Shown here: positions 25,277 through 32,788 of the stretch, one piece after another
Numbering within the stretch: position 1 is the first letter of the stretch
Layout of the letters: every line of letters starts with the position of its first letter
Source of the DNA: CADEDH01 sp039029735
GTDB taxonomy: Bacteria; Actinomycetota; Acidimicrobiia; Acidimicrobiales; SZUA-35
Length of the DNA stretch: 64,000 nt
Direction of reading: 5' to 3'
NCBI GenBank assembly: GCA_039029735.1
Contig: JBCCFL010000001.1
Location: forward strand, 1-64,000
Made by a program: the position numbers and the translations under genes
The notes under the pieces: model-generated
The model's input: the letters and a program-made list of their open reading frames with translations, nothing else
What the model was told of the DNA's origin: nothing
The model's database searches: none

Positions 25277-25332
25277 TTTGAGCGTATGCTCAAACTGGTA
25301 GGCAGGCAAGGAGAAGTTGACCGATCGCTCAA
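25277..25332. promoter_or_regulatory. Two TTGAGC-N4-GCTCAA operator copies on the small membrane protein promoter
   Basis: Copy 1 at 25277-25294 is TTTGAGCGTATGCTCAAA, perfect 7-bp arms around 4 bases; it overlaps the minus-strand -10 (TACGCT, 25281-25286). Copy 2 at 25317-25332 reads TTGACCGATCGCTCAA, one mismatch in the left arm, centred 39 bp away. The -35 (TTGCCT) lies between. The shape suits a TetR/AcrR-like dimer. No such regulator gene is in the window. Confidence 0.55.
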
Positions 25333-25586
25333 ACTTCTGGGTCGGGGCCGTGCGGTGCCTCGCGCCGGATCCACTCCAGGTCGTCGGGGCTCCTGAGATC
25401 GACGAGCGGGCCCCAGCGCCTGAACGGCCACTCGCTGGCCGGCTCGTCGACCAGCCGCTCATCTCGGGGCGGCCGGCCCGACGGGTCGTCGCTGATGTCA
25501 CCGAGCAGGAACGCTCGGCACGGAGCGCACAGCTCGCTCACGTCGCGTGGCCGCTGCCCGCAGCGATCGCAGCTGATGACGTTCAT
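25329..25586 (-). CDS. Small zinc-ribbon protein
   Basis: An 85-residue protein with two C-x2-C pairs, CDRCGQRPRDVSELCAPC, at its N-terminus, i.e. a four-Cys zinc ribbon, then an Arg/Asp/Pro-rich tail (RWGPLVDLRSPDDLEW). I do not recognise the family; many such proteins bind nucleic acids or act as adaptors. ATG 25586 is chosen because the motif starts right after it. It ends on the second operator copy, so it is upstream of the small membrane protein gene on the same strand. Confidence 0.5.
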   Translation of the reverse strand: MNVISCDRCGQRPRDVSELCAPCRAFLLGDISDDPSGRPPRDERLVDEPASEWPFRRWGPLVDLRSPDDLEWIRREAPHGPDPEV

Positions 25587-25628
25587 TTCGTGCTGCCTCC
25601 CGGCTCCAGTATTGTCGTCGGTGGCGGA

Positions 25629-25751
25629 ATGTGGCGAGTGGGCGCGAGCGTGCGGGACCAAAGACGGGGAAGGCAGTGGCGCCGACGCGCCCCGCTGGCT
25701 GTAGGCATGGTCGTGGCGGCGCTGGTCGCAGGCCTCCTTGCCGTGCCGTAG
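25629..25751 (+). CDS. Possible 40-residue single-pass membrane peptide
   Basis: The only coding candidate in the 215-bp stretch 25587-25801. ATG 25629 reads a basic head (RRGRQWRRRA) and a hydrophobic tail (PLAVGMVVAALVAGLLAVP). A TATTGT box at 25610-25615 lies nearby, though it is equally placed for a 27-codon frame from GTG 25621. Low confidence; otherwise the stretch shows nothing. Confidence 0.22.
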   Translation: MWRVGASVRDQRRGRQWRRRAPLAVGMVVAALVAGLLAVP

Positions 25752-25801
25752 TGCTCGCCCGGCCGTCTCGCCTGGAGGCAGCGCGGCGGCCTGGTCCGTC
25801 G

Positions 25802-27133
25802 CTACTCCCCCAGGCCGAACCGCATCCTGGGCCGGGCGGCCTCGCCGGTCACGACGTACTCCGATTCGGCCTTGGCCGAGGCGAAGATGCCCTTCGCCAT
25901 CAGCGACGACTCCGCCTTGCGGCGCACCTCGTAGATCTCGGCCCGCACCGCATGCACGGTCGCCGACTCCGGGTCGGCTGAGGCTGCGAAGTCGGCCAGG
26001 TGGCAGGCAAGGCGCAGGTCGCCCTCCTCGGCCAACGCCCGAGCCCGCTGAACCAGTGCGTCGGCCCCGCCTGCCAGGGCGGCCACCTCGGCGCCGAGGG
26101 CGCCGTCTGGTGCCGGCTTGAGCCGCGACGGTGTGCCGTCGTACCAGCCGCCGTAGAGGCGCCAGATGTTGCGCACGACGAACTCCGGCTCGTCGTACAA
26201 CGGCCGCAGATATGGCAGTTGCAACGTGGCCTCGTCCACCCCAACGCTGTGCACGATCTCGTCGAGCGTGGCCCCCGAGTTCATTGCGTCAATCACGTCG
26301 GCCACCAGCACCTCGAGGGTGGTCGCCACGACATCGAGACAGGTCGCAATGCGCTCGCGGCCCGCAATCGGCAGCCCGTGGGCGGGCACGAACAGCTCAG
26401 CCCCCACGGCGGCCATCGCCCGCAGCGACGCCGCCCACTCCATCGGGTAGCGCTGCACCTTCTGGGGGTTACCACAGTTCGGGAAGTTCCAGATGAACTG
26501 GTCGCCGGCACAGATCATCGAGTGTTCGGGGATCCAGGTCCAGGTGTGATCGTCGGTCTCGCCGAGGGCGTGGCGGAACTCGAACGTGGTCGAGCCGATG
26601 GTCTCGGTCAGCGTGTCGGCGTACTCCACGTCGGCTCGCAGCGTGTCGGGGTCGAGGAAGGTTCGAGTTGGTGCTGCGGCGTCGTCGGGCCGTCCCCGCG
26701 GTGCACCCCCGAACTGCCGGAGGTTGATCACCCGGTTGTAGCCGTCGGTCATGGCGTAGCGATCGAGCCGCCGGTTCACGTTCTCGTGGCCGATCACCTG
26801 GGGCATGGCGTGGGAACGGGCGGTGGCGTCGGCGGCCACGGCCGGCGAGCCGCCCACGTGGTCGAGGTGGCCGTGGGTGTACACGACCGAGTGGATCGGC
26901 TCGGTGCTCCAGGAGCGGAGCGCGTCGACGACGGCGGGGCCCGTCTTGCGCCCGCTGGTGTCGAACACCACCAGGCCGCCGTTGGTACGAACGGCCACCA
27001 TGTGGCTGAACGATTCGACCAGCGCCACATCGTCGGAGAGCTCGCTCAGCTCGCCGGTGATGCGGTTGACGGGCTCGTCGGCATGACCACTCTCGATGAT
27101 CCGGGTCGACAACTCGATCGGATGCTCACTCAT
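25802..27133 (-). CDS. MBL-fold alkylsulfatase-like hydrolase
   Basis: A 443-residue metallo-beta-lactamase-fold enzyme. The metal motif is YTHGHLDHVGG (HxHxDH, about residues 82-92), followed by GETDDHTW and later VPAHGLPI. The C-terminal half has the alkylsulfatase dimerisation pattern NIWRLYGGWYDGTPSRLKPAP and helical RARALAEEGDLRLACHLADFA, as in SdsA-type linear alkylsulfatases. It likely hydrolyses an alkyl sulfate or similar ester to an alcohol. Start ATG 27133 with GATCAT 6 nt upstream; 43 bp after the CaiB gene. Confidence 0.87.
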   Translation of the reverse strand: MSEHPIELSTRIIESGHADEPVNRITGELSELSDDVALVESFSHMVAVRTNGGLVVFDTSGRKTGPAVVDALRSWSTEPIHSVVYTHGHLDHVGGSPAVAADATARSHAMPQVIGHENVNRRLDRYAMTDGYNRVINLRQFGGAPRGRPDDAAAPTRTFLDPDTLRADVEYADTLTETIGSTTFEFRHALGETDDHTWTWIPEHSMICAGDQFIWNFPNCGNPQKVQRYPMEWAASLRAMAAVGAELFVPAHGLPIAGRERIATCLDVVATTLEVLVADVIDAMNSGATLDEIVHSVGVDEATLQLPYLRPLYDEPEFVVRNIWRLYGGWYDGTPSRLKPAPDGALGAEVAALAGGADALVQRARALAEEGDLRLACHLADFAASADPESATVHAVRAEIYEVRRKAESSLMAKGIFASAKAESEYVVTGEAARPRMRFGLGE

Positions 27134-27176
27134 CGGGCGATGATCGTGGCGTGGAGCGGTCAACGCAAACGGGCCA

Positions 27177-28382
27177 TCACCGCCCGGATGTGACCACCAC
27201 GCCCTGGTCGACGAGATCGTCGATCTCGCCCGGGGAGTACCCGAGGTGGCCGAGCACGGCCTGGGTGTCGGCTCCGAGGCCATTGGCCTGGCCCCGAGCC
27301 CCGGGCATGGCGCCGTCGATGGCGATGCCGGCTCCGGGAAGGAGGGCGCTGCTGCTGCCGTCGCTCGGGGCCTGCAGCAGGCCCCTGGCCTCGGCGTGGC
27401 CCTCGCCAACCACCTCCGACACCGACCGCACGGCAGCGGCTGGCACCCGTCGGGCCACGAGCCGGCGTTCCCACGCCACTGCGGTGTCGGTCATCAGCAC
27501 CGCGCTCATCCTTGCTCGAGCTGCATCGACCACCTCAGTATCGGCTCCGGGCATCGCGAGCGAGGTGTCGTCGGCCAATGAGTCCAAGCCGAGTTCGTCG
27601 CAGAAGCGCACGAAGTGGCTCACCTTGTTCGCGGCCACCATCAACAGGCCGTCGGCTGTCTCGAACGCTCCCGAGGCGGCGGCACCGCTGAAGGCGTCGT
27701 TGCCGGTGCGGGGAGGATCACCTGCGCCGGCCGCCGCCCGTACCACGGCACCGATGTTCAGCATCAGCGCAGCGTCGAGCATGGTGACGTCGACCCGAAC
27801 GGCCCGCTCGGTGCGGTTTCGTTCGAGGATACCGGCGAGCAGGGCGAAGGCGAGGAGCATCCCCGAGCCGTAATCGACGTAGGGCGACCCGACTTTGGTC
27901 GGCGGTGAGTCGACGAACCCGGTGGCGGGCATGATGCCGGACACGGCCTGGACCACGTGGTCGAAACCGGGCCGGTTGGCGTAGGGGCCCGAGTCGCCGA
28001 AGGCCGACAACGAGCCGTACACGATGCGATCGTTGACTGTGCTGATCGCGTCGAACCCGACGCCGAGCCGATCGGCGACCCCCGGGGCGAACCCCTCCAC
28101 GAACACGTCGGCGTCGCTCGCCATGCGCCGCACGATCGCGGCACCAGCGTCGGTGGAGACGTCGATCGCCACCATCTGCTTGCCGGCGTTCTGCGCCGCG
28201 AATCCGAGGCCCCCACCCGTGGCCAGGCGAAGCCACTCCCCCTCTGGCGGCTCGACCTTGATCACCTCGGCTCCCAGAACGCCGAGCAGGTAGCTTGCGA
28301 AGGGGCTGGCCAGAACCTGGCCGAGGTCGATCACCCGCATACCGGCCAGCGGTGCGGGATCGAGTCCGGATTGGGGAGCCAT
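27177..28382 (-). CDS. CaiB/BaiF family CoA transferase
   Basis: A 401-residue class III CoA transferase. Features: GMRVIDLGQVLASPFASYLLGVLGAEVIKVEPP at the N-terminus, NAGKQMVAIDVST, and an active-site Asp in the region VGSPYVDYGSGML, where class III enzymes form an acyl-aspartyl intermediate. It moves CoA between a donor thioester and an acid. It starts 16 bp after AroQ on the same strand. Substrate not readable. One of four CaiB genes in the window and one of two with a single, intact domain. Confidence 0.9.
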   Translation of the reverse strand: MAPQSGLDPAPLAGMRVIDLGQVLASPFASYLLGVLGAEVIKVEPPEGEWLRLATGGGLGFAAQNAGKQMVAIDVSTDAGAAIVRRMASDADVFVEGFAPGVADRLGVGFDAISTVNDRIVYGSLSAFGDSGPYANRPGFDHVVQAVSGIMPATGFVDSPPTKVGSPYVDYGSGMLLAFALLAGILERNRTERAVRVDVTMLDAALMLNIGAVVRAAAGAGDPPRTGNDAFSGAAASGAFETADGLLMVAANKVSHFVRFCDELGLDSLADDTSLAMPGADTEVVDAARARMSAVLMTDTAVAWERRLVARRVPAAAVRSVSEVVGEGHAEARGLLQAPSDGSSSALLPGAGIAIDGAMPGARGQANGLGADTQAVLGHLGYSPGEIDDLVDQGVVVTSGR

Positions 28383-28398
28383 CAGGGCGATCTTGGTC

Positions 28399-28848
28399 TC
28401 AGCGGGCGGCGGCGTCCAGATGATCGAGCAGGCCGTGCAGCGCCACCCGATACGACGAGGGCCCGAAGCCGGCCACGACGCCCAGGCAGACCGCAGCCAG
28501 CATCGATGTATGCCGGAACGCCTCCCGAGCGTGGACGTTCGAGACGTGGGTCTCGACCACCGGGATCTCGATGGCGGTGATCGAGTCGCGCAGGGCCACG
28601 CTGGTGTGCGTGTAGCCACCGGGGTTGAACACCACGCCGCTGGCCCACCCCCGGGCATCGTGGAGGGCGTCGATCAGCTCCCCCTCGTGGTTCGACTGTA
28701 CGGCCTTGATCGAGGCACCGCGCTGGGCGGCGTCGCTGCTGAGCAGCGACACCACGTCGTCGAGTGTTGCCGAGCCGTACACGTCGGGCTCACGCAGGCC
28801 GAGCAGGTTCAGGTTCGGGCCGTTGAGCACCAGGATGTGGTGAGCCAT
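28399..28848 (-). CDS. aroQ: 3-dehydroquinate dehydratase, type II
   Basis: A 149-residue type II dehydroquinase: LNGPNLNLLGLREPDVYG (about residues 8-25, with the catalytic Tyr), QSNHEGELID, FNPGGYTHTSVALRD, and EIPVVETHVSNVHAREAFRH. Third step of the shikimate pathway, dehydroquinate to 3-dehydroshikimate. No other aro gene is close, so it is a detached copy. ATG 28848 has TAGGAT 6 nt upstream, giving a leaderless promoter that also serves the CaiB gene. Confidence 0.95.
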   Translation of the reverse strand: MAHHILVLNGPNLNLLGLREPDVYGSATLDDVVSLLSSDAAQRGASIKAVQSNHEGELIDALHDARGWASGVVFNPGGYTHTSVALRDSITAIEIPVVETHVSNVHAREAFRHTSMLAAVCLGVVAGFGPSSYRVALHGLLDHLDAAAR

Positions 28849-28854
28849 CAGCCG

Positions 28855-28860
28855 ATCCTA
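28855..28860 (-). promoter_or_regulatory. Leaderless -10 box (TAGGAT) for aroQ
   Basis: TAGGAT on the minus strand, 6 nt before ATG 28848. Confidence 0.45.
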
Positions 28861-28908
28861 CGCGGGGACCGACGAGGATCGGTGCAGGGTTCGACGGCGC
28901 CGGGGCCC

Positions 28909-29418
28909 TCAATTCAGCGGTGAAGGGGGCGGACCCAGTACCTCGATCCCGTTGGCCCCGCACGCGGCAGCCACTCGGCCCGGATCGATCTCGGACGGGT
29001 CGGGAAGAGTCGCAGCAGGAGTCGGTTGTCCGAGGGTGTCGACCATCCGATCGAAGCGGGGCCGACCAGGGCTGGCCGCAGTGACTGTCGAGAACCGTGC
29101 AGTCTCGGAGAGAACCTGGAACGTGTGAGGGACCCCTTGGGGAAGGAAGACCGTGGTGCCGGTGGTACCGGTGAACTCGGTGTCGCCGGATTGGAACGCG
29201 ATCTCCCCGTCGAGGATCACCATGAGTTCGTCCTCGTCGTGGTGAAGGTGGAGGGGCGGTCCGAACCCTCGGGGAGCGACGAACTCGATGGCGGTCATGG
29301 CCCCGGTCTCTCCTGGGCGCACCTTGACGGTCGCCAGGTGGTTGAGGAAGTGCAAGTGGTCGCCTTCATCGCGGTCGAGGGCGTAGGGGGTCGTTGGCAT
29401 CGTGTGGTTTGTGGTCAT
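28909..29418 (-). CDS. Cupin-domain protein, predicted SARP target
   Basis: A 169-residue quercetinase-like single cupin: PPLHLHHDEDELMVILDGE gives the motif 1 His/His/Glu, and LPQGVPHTFQV the motif 2 His. It likely binds one metal and acts on a small phenolic or similar compound, or just binds a ligand; not readable. The start at ATG 29418 is set by a GACTAT box 7 nt upstream. That box is preceded by two heptamer repeats at SARP spacing (see 29426-29461), and the regulator gene is divergent, so this cupin is the likely output of that regulator. Confidence 0.82.
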   Translation of the reverse strand: MTTNHTMPTTPYALDRDEGDHLHFLNHLATVKVRPGETGAMTAIEFVAPRGFGPPLHLHHDEDELMVILDGEIAFQSGDTEFTGTTGTTVFLPQGVPHTFQVLSETARFSTVTAASPGRPRFDRMVDTLGQPTPAATLPDPSEIDPGRVAAACGANGIEVLGPPPSPLN

Positions 29419-29425
29419 GGCTCCG

Positions 29426-29461
29426 ATAGTCTCCGCGAGCCTTAAGGAAGCCTTAGGGTTG
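29426..29461 (-). promoter_or_regulatory. SARP-type operator and -10 upstream of the cupin gene
   Basis: Read on the minus strand: heptamer CCTAAGG (29457-29451), 4 bp, heptamer CTTAAGG (29446-29440), 8 bp, then GACTAT (29431-29426), 7 nt, ATG 29418. Heptameric direct repeats 4 bp apart whose last copy lies 8 bp from the -10 is the known operator architecture for SARP activators such as ActII-ORF4 and DnrI. The -10 was located independently from the leaderless spacing rule. Confidence 0.65.
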
Positions 29462-29492
29462 CGTGCTTGGCTGGCCGAATCGATGCCTCCGC

Positions 29493-29498
29493 TAGCGT
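29493..29498 (+). promoter_or_regulatory. Probable -10 box (TAGCGT) for the hydrolase-SARP regulator
   Basis: TAGCGT lies 39 nt before ATG 29538, giving a leader of about 30 nt that ends in a GGGGGGCGAGG purine run acting as ribosome binding site. Confidence 0.35.
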
Positions 29499-29537
29499 GG
29501 GGCCGTTGAAGCGACGAGCCGGGGGGCGAGGGCCGCA

Positions 29538-31073
29538 ATGTCGACCAGCCAGAGGGACGTTCCGCCGATTCGCTTCGCCGACAGCAAGGGCGCTCGGATC
29601 GCCTACCAGCAGTGGGGCGAGGGCGATGTGCACCTCGTCGGCGTTCCGCCGGCGGCCCAGAACATCGAGATGGCGTGGGAGTGGCCCGACATCGGGGCCA
29701 TGTTGGAGCGGCTCGGCCAGTTCTCGATCTACACCCATTTCGACAAGCGGGGCACCGGGAGTTCCGATCGGCAAGGTCGGATCCCGGGGCTCGACGAACG
29801 AGTCGAGGACCTCGTGGCGGTCATGGATCACGCCGGCATCGGGCGGGCCCACATCCTCGGGATCTCCGAGGGGGGTCCGATGGCCATCCTGTTGGCCGAC
29901 TCGTTCCCCGACCGGGTACTCAGCCTGATCCTGCACGGCACCGGGCCCTCGTTGGTTCCAGCCGACGCGACCGCCGAGGAGCGCGAACAGAGCCGACAGG
30001 CACGAGACGCCATGATCCGGACCTGGGGAACACCGGAATCGATCATGGTCGACGTGTTCGCGCCATCGATGGCCGACAACGACGCCTTTCGACAATGGCA
30101 CGAGGTTTACGAGCGACGGGCAAGTACACCGCAGTCGTTGGCCGAGATCTTCGATACCTACGAGGTCGATGTCGTCAGCGAGATACTGCCCCGCCTGGAC
30201 CTTCCCGTGCTGGTGCAGCACCGCACCGGCGATCAGATCATCCCGGTGGAAGGCGGTCGCCGGCTCGCAGCCTCCATTCCTGGGGCCGAGCTGGTCGAAT
30301 ACGACGGCAACGATCATTTCCAGTATGTGGGAGATGTCGACAGCTGGATGATCGACCTCGAACGGTGGATCACCGGCACCGTTGTCGAGCGGCCGCGAGT
30401 CCGGACCGGGCACCCTCGAATCACCGTCCTCGGTCGTTTCGCGGTGGAGGTCGGAGGCACCGAGGTGCCAGCGTCGACGTGGGGCTCACGCCTGGCTCGC
30501 CAGCTCTGCAAACGACTGGTGGTGGCCAGAGGCTGGCCGGTCACCAGAGAGGAACTCGTCGACCAGTTCTGGCCCGACGAGACCGACATCAAGCGGCTCA
30601 GCGCCCGGCTCTCGGTCCACCTTTCCGGGGTGCGGAAGGTGCTGGGCGGTGGCGTGATCGCCGACCGAGACACCGTTCGTCTGGACCTCGATCACGTGGA
30701 CGTTGATCTCGAGCGGTTCCACGCTGCAACCGACGACGCGGGGGTCGTGACCGCGTACACCGGCGATCTCCTTCCCGACGACAGGCACGAGGACTGGAGC
30801 GCCGCAGCTCGACGTGAAGCCCAGGCCCGGTTCGTGGCCAGCGGGCACCGGCTCGCCGACGGAGCCAAGGCGTCAGGCGATCACGCCACCGTCATCGACC
30901 TGAGCGCCAGGCTCATCCACGCCGACCCCTACGACGAGCGAGCCCACCGACTCCGCGTTCTCGCCCATCAGGCCACTGGTGACGAGAGCGGAGCCCGTCA
31001 GGCCCACCATGATTGGACCGAGGCTCTGGCCGAGATCGATATCACCGTCCCGCCGCTGGGCCAGATCACCTGA
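29538..31073 (+). CDS. Alpha/beta-hydrolase fused to SARP/BTAD transcriptional activator
   Basis: A 511-residue fusion. Residues ~1-285 are an alpha/beta-hydrolase with an apparently complete triad (nucleophile in LGISEGGP, Asp in HRTGDQIIP, His in GNDHFQYVG), of the same type found at the N-terminus of mycobacterial hydrolase-cyclase fusions such as Rv1900c (FDKRGTGSSDR, LDERVEDLVAVM). Residues ~295-390 form an OmpR-like winged helix (ITVLGRFAVEVGG, LVVARGWPVTREELVDQFWPD, LSVHLSGVRKVLG) and ~400-505 a helical BTAD repeat (YTGDLLPDDRHEDWSAAARREA, YDERAHRLRVLAHQATGDES). Together these are a SARP-type activator with an enzyme-like sensor. Divergent from the cupin gene with the matching operator between them. 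Ligand unknown. Confidence 0.88.
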   Translation: MSTSQRDVPPIRFADSKGARIAYQQWGEGDVHLVGVPPAAQNIEMAWEWPDIGAMLERLGQFSIYTHFDKRGTGSSDRQGRIPGLDERVEDLVAVMDHAGIGRAHILGISEGGPMAILLADSFPDRVLSLILHGTGPSLVPADATAEEREQSRQARDAMIRTWGTPESIMVDVFAPSMADNDAFRQWHEVYERRASTPQSLAEIFDTYEVDVVSEILPRLDLPVLVQHRTGDQIIPVEGGRRLAASIPGAELVEYDGNDHFQYVGDVDSWMIDLERWITGTVVERPRVRTGHPRITVLGRFAVEVGGTEVPASTWGSRLARQLCKRLVVARGWPVTREELVDQFWPDETDIKRLSARLSVHLSGVRKVLGGGVIADRDTVRLDLDHVDVDLERFHAATDDAGVVTAYTGDLLPDDRHEDWSAAARREAQARFVASGHRLADGAKASGDHATVIDLSARLIHADPYDERAHRLRVLAHQATGDESGARQAHHDWTEALAEIDITVPPLGQIT

Positions 31074-31138
31074 GGCGATCACCCGGGGCGACACCGCGCC
31101 GCTACGCAGGTAACGGTGCCGGTCCCCACGAGATGAGC

Positions 31139-31187
31139 CCCAGCCGGCCCCGCCACGATCGGTGGGCACCGGGCGCGACCGGCTGGG
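31139..31187. terminator. Bidirectional hairpin between convergent genes
   Basis: CCCAGCCGG (31139-31147) pairs with CCGGCTGGG (31179-31187), 9 perfect base pairs around a GC-rich loop, in the 123-bp spacer after the regulator and before the spondin gene end. Confidence 0.4.
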
Positions 31188-31196
31188 CGATCATCG

Positions 31197-32552
31197 TCAG
31201 TCGAGCTTGGTCACGGTGACCACCGCCACCCGGCCCTGCCAGTCGAACTCGGGGCCGAGGTCGCCGACGCCCTCGATCGTTGGATGGAGGGTCACCACAC
31301 CGTTCTCGGCCAGGGTCGGGTCGGAACTGGCTGAACCCTCGCCCTCTCCGCAGAATGGCGCCGGCACCAGATCGGCTCGGGCCTCGGTGTTGATCTCGCT
31401 GCCGGCGTCGTAGGCCCGCACCGAGATCACCCGGCTGCCGCCGGTGAAGGGCAGGATGCGTGATCGCAGGCCGGCGAAGCCGTCGTTGGTGCAGATGAGC
31501 ATCGAGGTGAACGACAGGCGCCGCTGCGACGTGGTGATGGTGAAGGTCCGGCTTCCGCCCGGCTCGATGGGGGTATCCCCCGCCACACCCGATCGGCCAA
31601 GGTCTGGCTCGTCGATGTCGGCCGTGAGGGCAGCCGCCATCGTGGCCACGTCTCCGTTCTCAGCCAGGCCGGCGAGTGCGGGGGACGCCGGGCGCCGCAT
31701 CGAGAACACGTCGATTGCGGAGCTGTGGGCGGCCCAGTTGGGAGGCGTGAGGTACTGCCGGTCGGTGAGATTCTCGATCGTCACCTCGTAGGTGGCGGGC
31801 GCCGAGTCTCGGGTCACGGTCACCTTGGCCACCCGACGGGCCCAGTCGAACTCGGGGCCGAGGTCGCCGGTTCCCTGAATGGTCCGATGGAGGCGCACCA
31901 CGCCGCCTTCGGCCAGATCGGGGTTGGACATGGTCGATCCGTCGCCGGGGCCACAGAACGGCGCCGGCACCAGGTCGGTGCGGGCCTCGGTGTTGATCTC
32001 GGTGCCGGCGTCGTAGGCGGGCAGGTAGTACGTACGGGAGTGGCCGTCATAGCGGGGCAACCCTTGGCCGTCGAGGCCGGCGAAGCCGTCGTTGGTGCAC
32101 ACCAGCATCGCCGCCAGTGACAGCCGATCCGCCGTGGTGGTCACGTCGAAGGTGCGGCGGGCGCCCGGCTCGATCGGCGTGTCGCCGGCGACACCACTCG
32201 TGCCACGACCGGCCTCGTCGATCGCCGCCGTCAGCTCGGCTGCGAGATCGGCAACGCCACCGTTCTCGGCCAGCGACTGCAGCCCCGGACTGGCCGGCCG
32301 GCGTCGTTCGAACACCGAGGCCTCGACGTCGTGCACCGCCCAGTTCGGCGGTGTGAGGTACTGGCCGCGGGTGAGGTTCTCCACCGTGATCGTGTAGCGA
32401 ACACCCCCCGACGCAGGGTCGGCAAGAGCTGCCGCTTCGGCCGCGATCTCAGGCGCGGGCGGTTCGACGGTCGTTGCCCCCGCTGGGGTGGTGACGGCGA
32501 CGACCGCCGTCAGTGCGAGCGCGCCGATGAGCGCGCGAAGGACGCGTTGCAT
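31197..32552 (-). CDS. Secreted protein with two tandem spondin-like domains
   Basis: A 451-residue secreted protein. The signal peptide is ALIGALALTAVVAVTTPAGA (cleavage about residue 26). Two similar spondin-like domains follow, residues ~50-215 and ~240-445, marked by VENLTRGQYLTPPNWAVH and IENLTDRQYLTPPNWAAH, RRPASPGLQSLAENG and RRPASPALAGLAENGD, and AMLVCTNDGFAGL and SMLICTNDGFAGL. Each ends LVPAPFCG...GDLGPEFDW. Cys pairs in each domain (CTND and PFCG) probably bond. Role unknown; surface or matrix protein is likely. AGGAGA lies 9 nt before ATG 32552. The 236-bp spacer upstream to 32788 holds only this leader and the next gene's promoter. Confidence 0.83.
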   Translation of the reverse strand: MQRVLRALIGALALTAVVAVTTPAGATTVEPPAPEIAAEAAALADPASGGVRYTITVENLTRGQYLTPPNWAVHDVEASVFERRRPASPGLQSLAENGGVADLAAELTAAIDEAGRGTSGVAGDTPIEPGARRTFDVTTTADRLSLAAMLVCTNDGFAGLDGQGLPRYDGHSRTYYLPAYDAGTEINTEARTDLVPAPFCGPGDGSTMSNPDLAEGGVVRLHRTIQGTGDLGPEFDWARRVAKVTVTRDSAPATYEVTIENLTDRQYLTPPNWAAHSSAIDVFSMRRPASPALAGLAENGDVATMAAALTADIDEPDLGRSGVAGDTPIEPGGSRTFTITTSQRRLSFTSMLICTNDGFAGLRSRILPFTGGSRVISVRAYDAGSEINTEARADLVPAPFCGEGEGSASSDPTLAENGVVTLHPTIEGVGDLGPEFDWQGRVAVVTVTKLD

Positions 32553-32776
32553 GATCAGTGGTTCTCCTTCGACGTGGTGGGGTGGCTGATCTCCGACCGA
32601 GTGCCGGGGGCCGACCCGGATACCGCTGCTCTTGCTAGCGACCGTTGGCGGCCCCAGGCGAGCGATTGACCCCGACGTTCAGCGCCTCTTCAGATCGGTG
32701 AACCGAACGACGTGCAGCCTCATTCTTGGGGTGCCATGAGGCCGAGCGGCGGCTGTCGTGCCCGAAGGTCGACGCG

Positions 32777-32782
32777 TAGCAT
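32777..32782 (+). promoter_or_regulatory. Leaderless -10 box (TAGCAT) for the fused CoA transferase
   Basis: TAGCAT lies 6 nt before ATG 32789. The rest of the 236-bp spacer 32553-32788 shows no other clear site. Confidence 0.45.
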
Positions 32783-32788
32783 GCCGGG

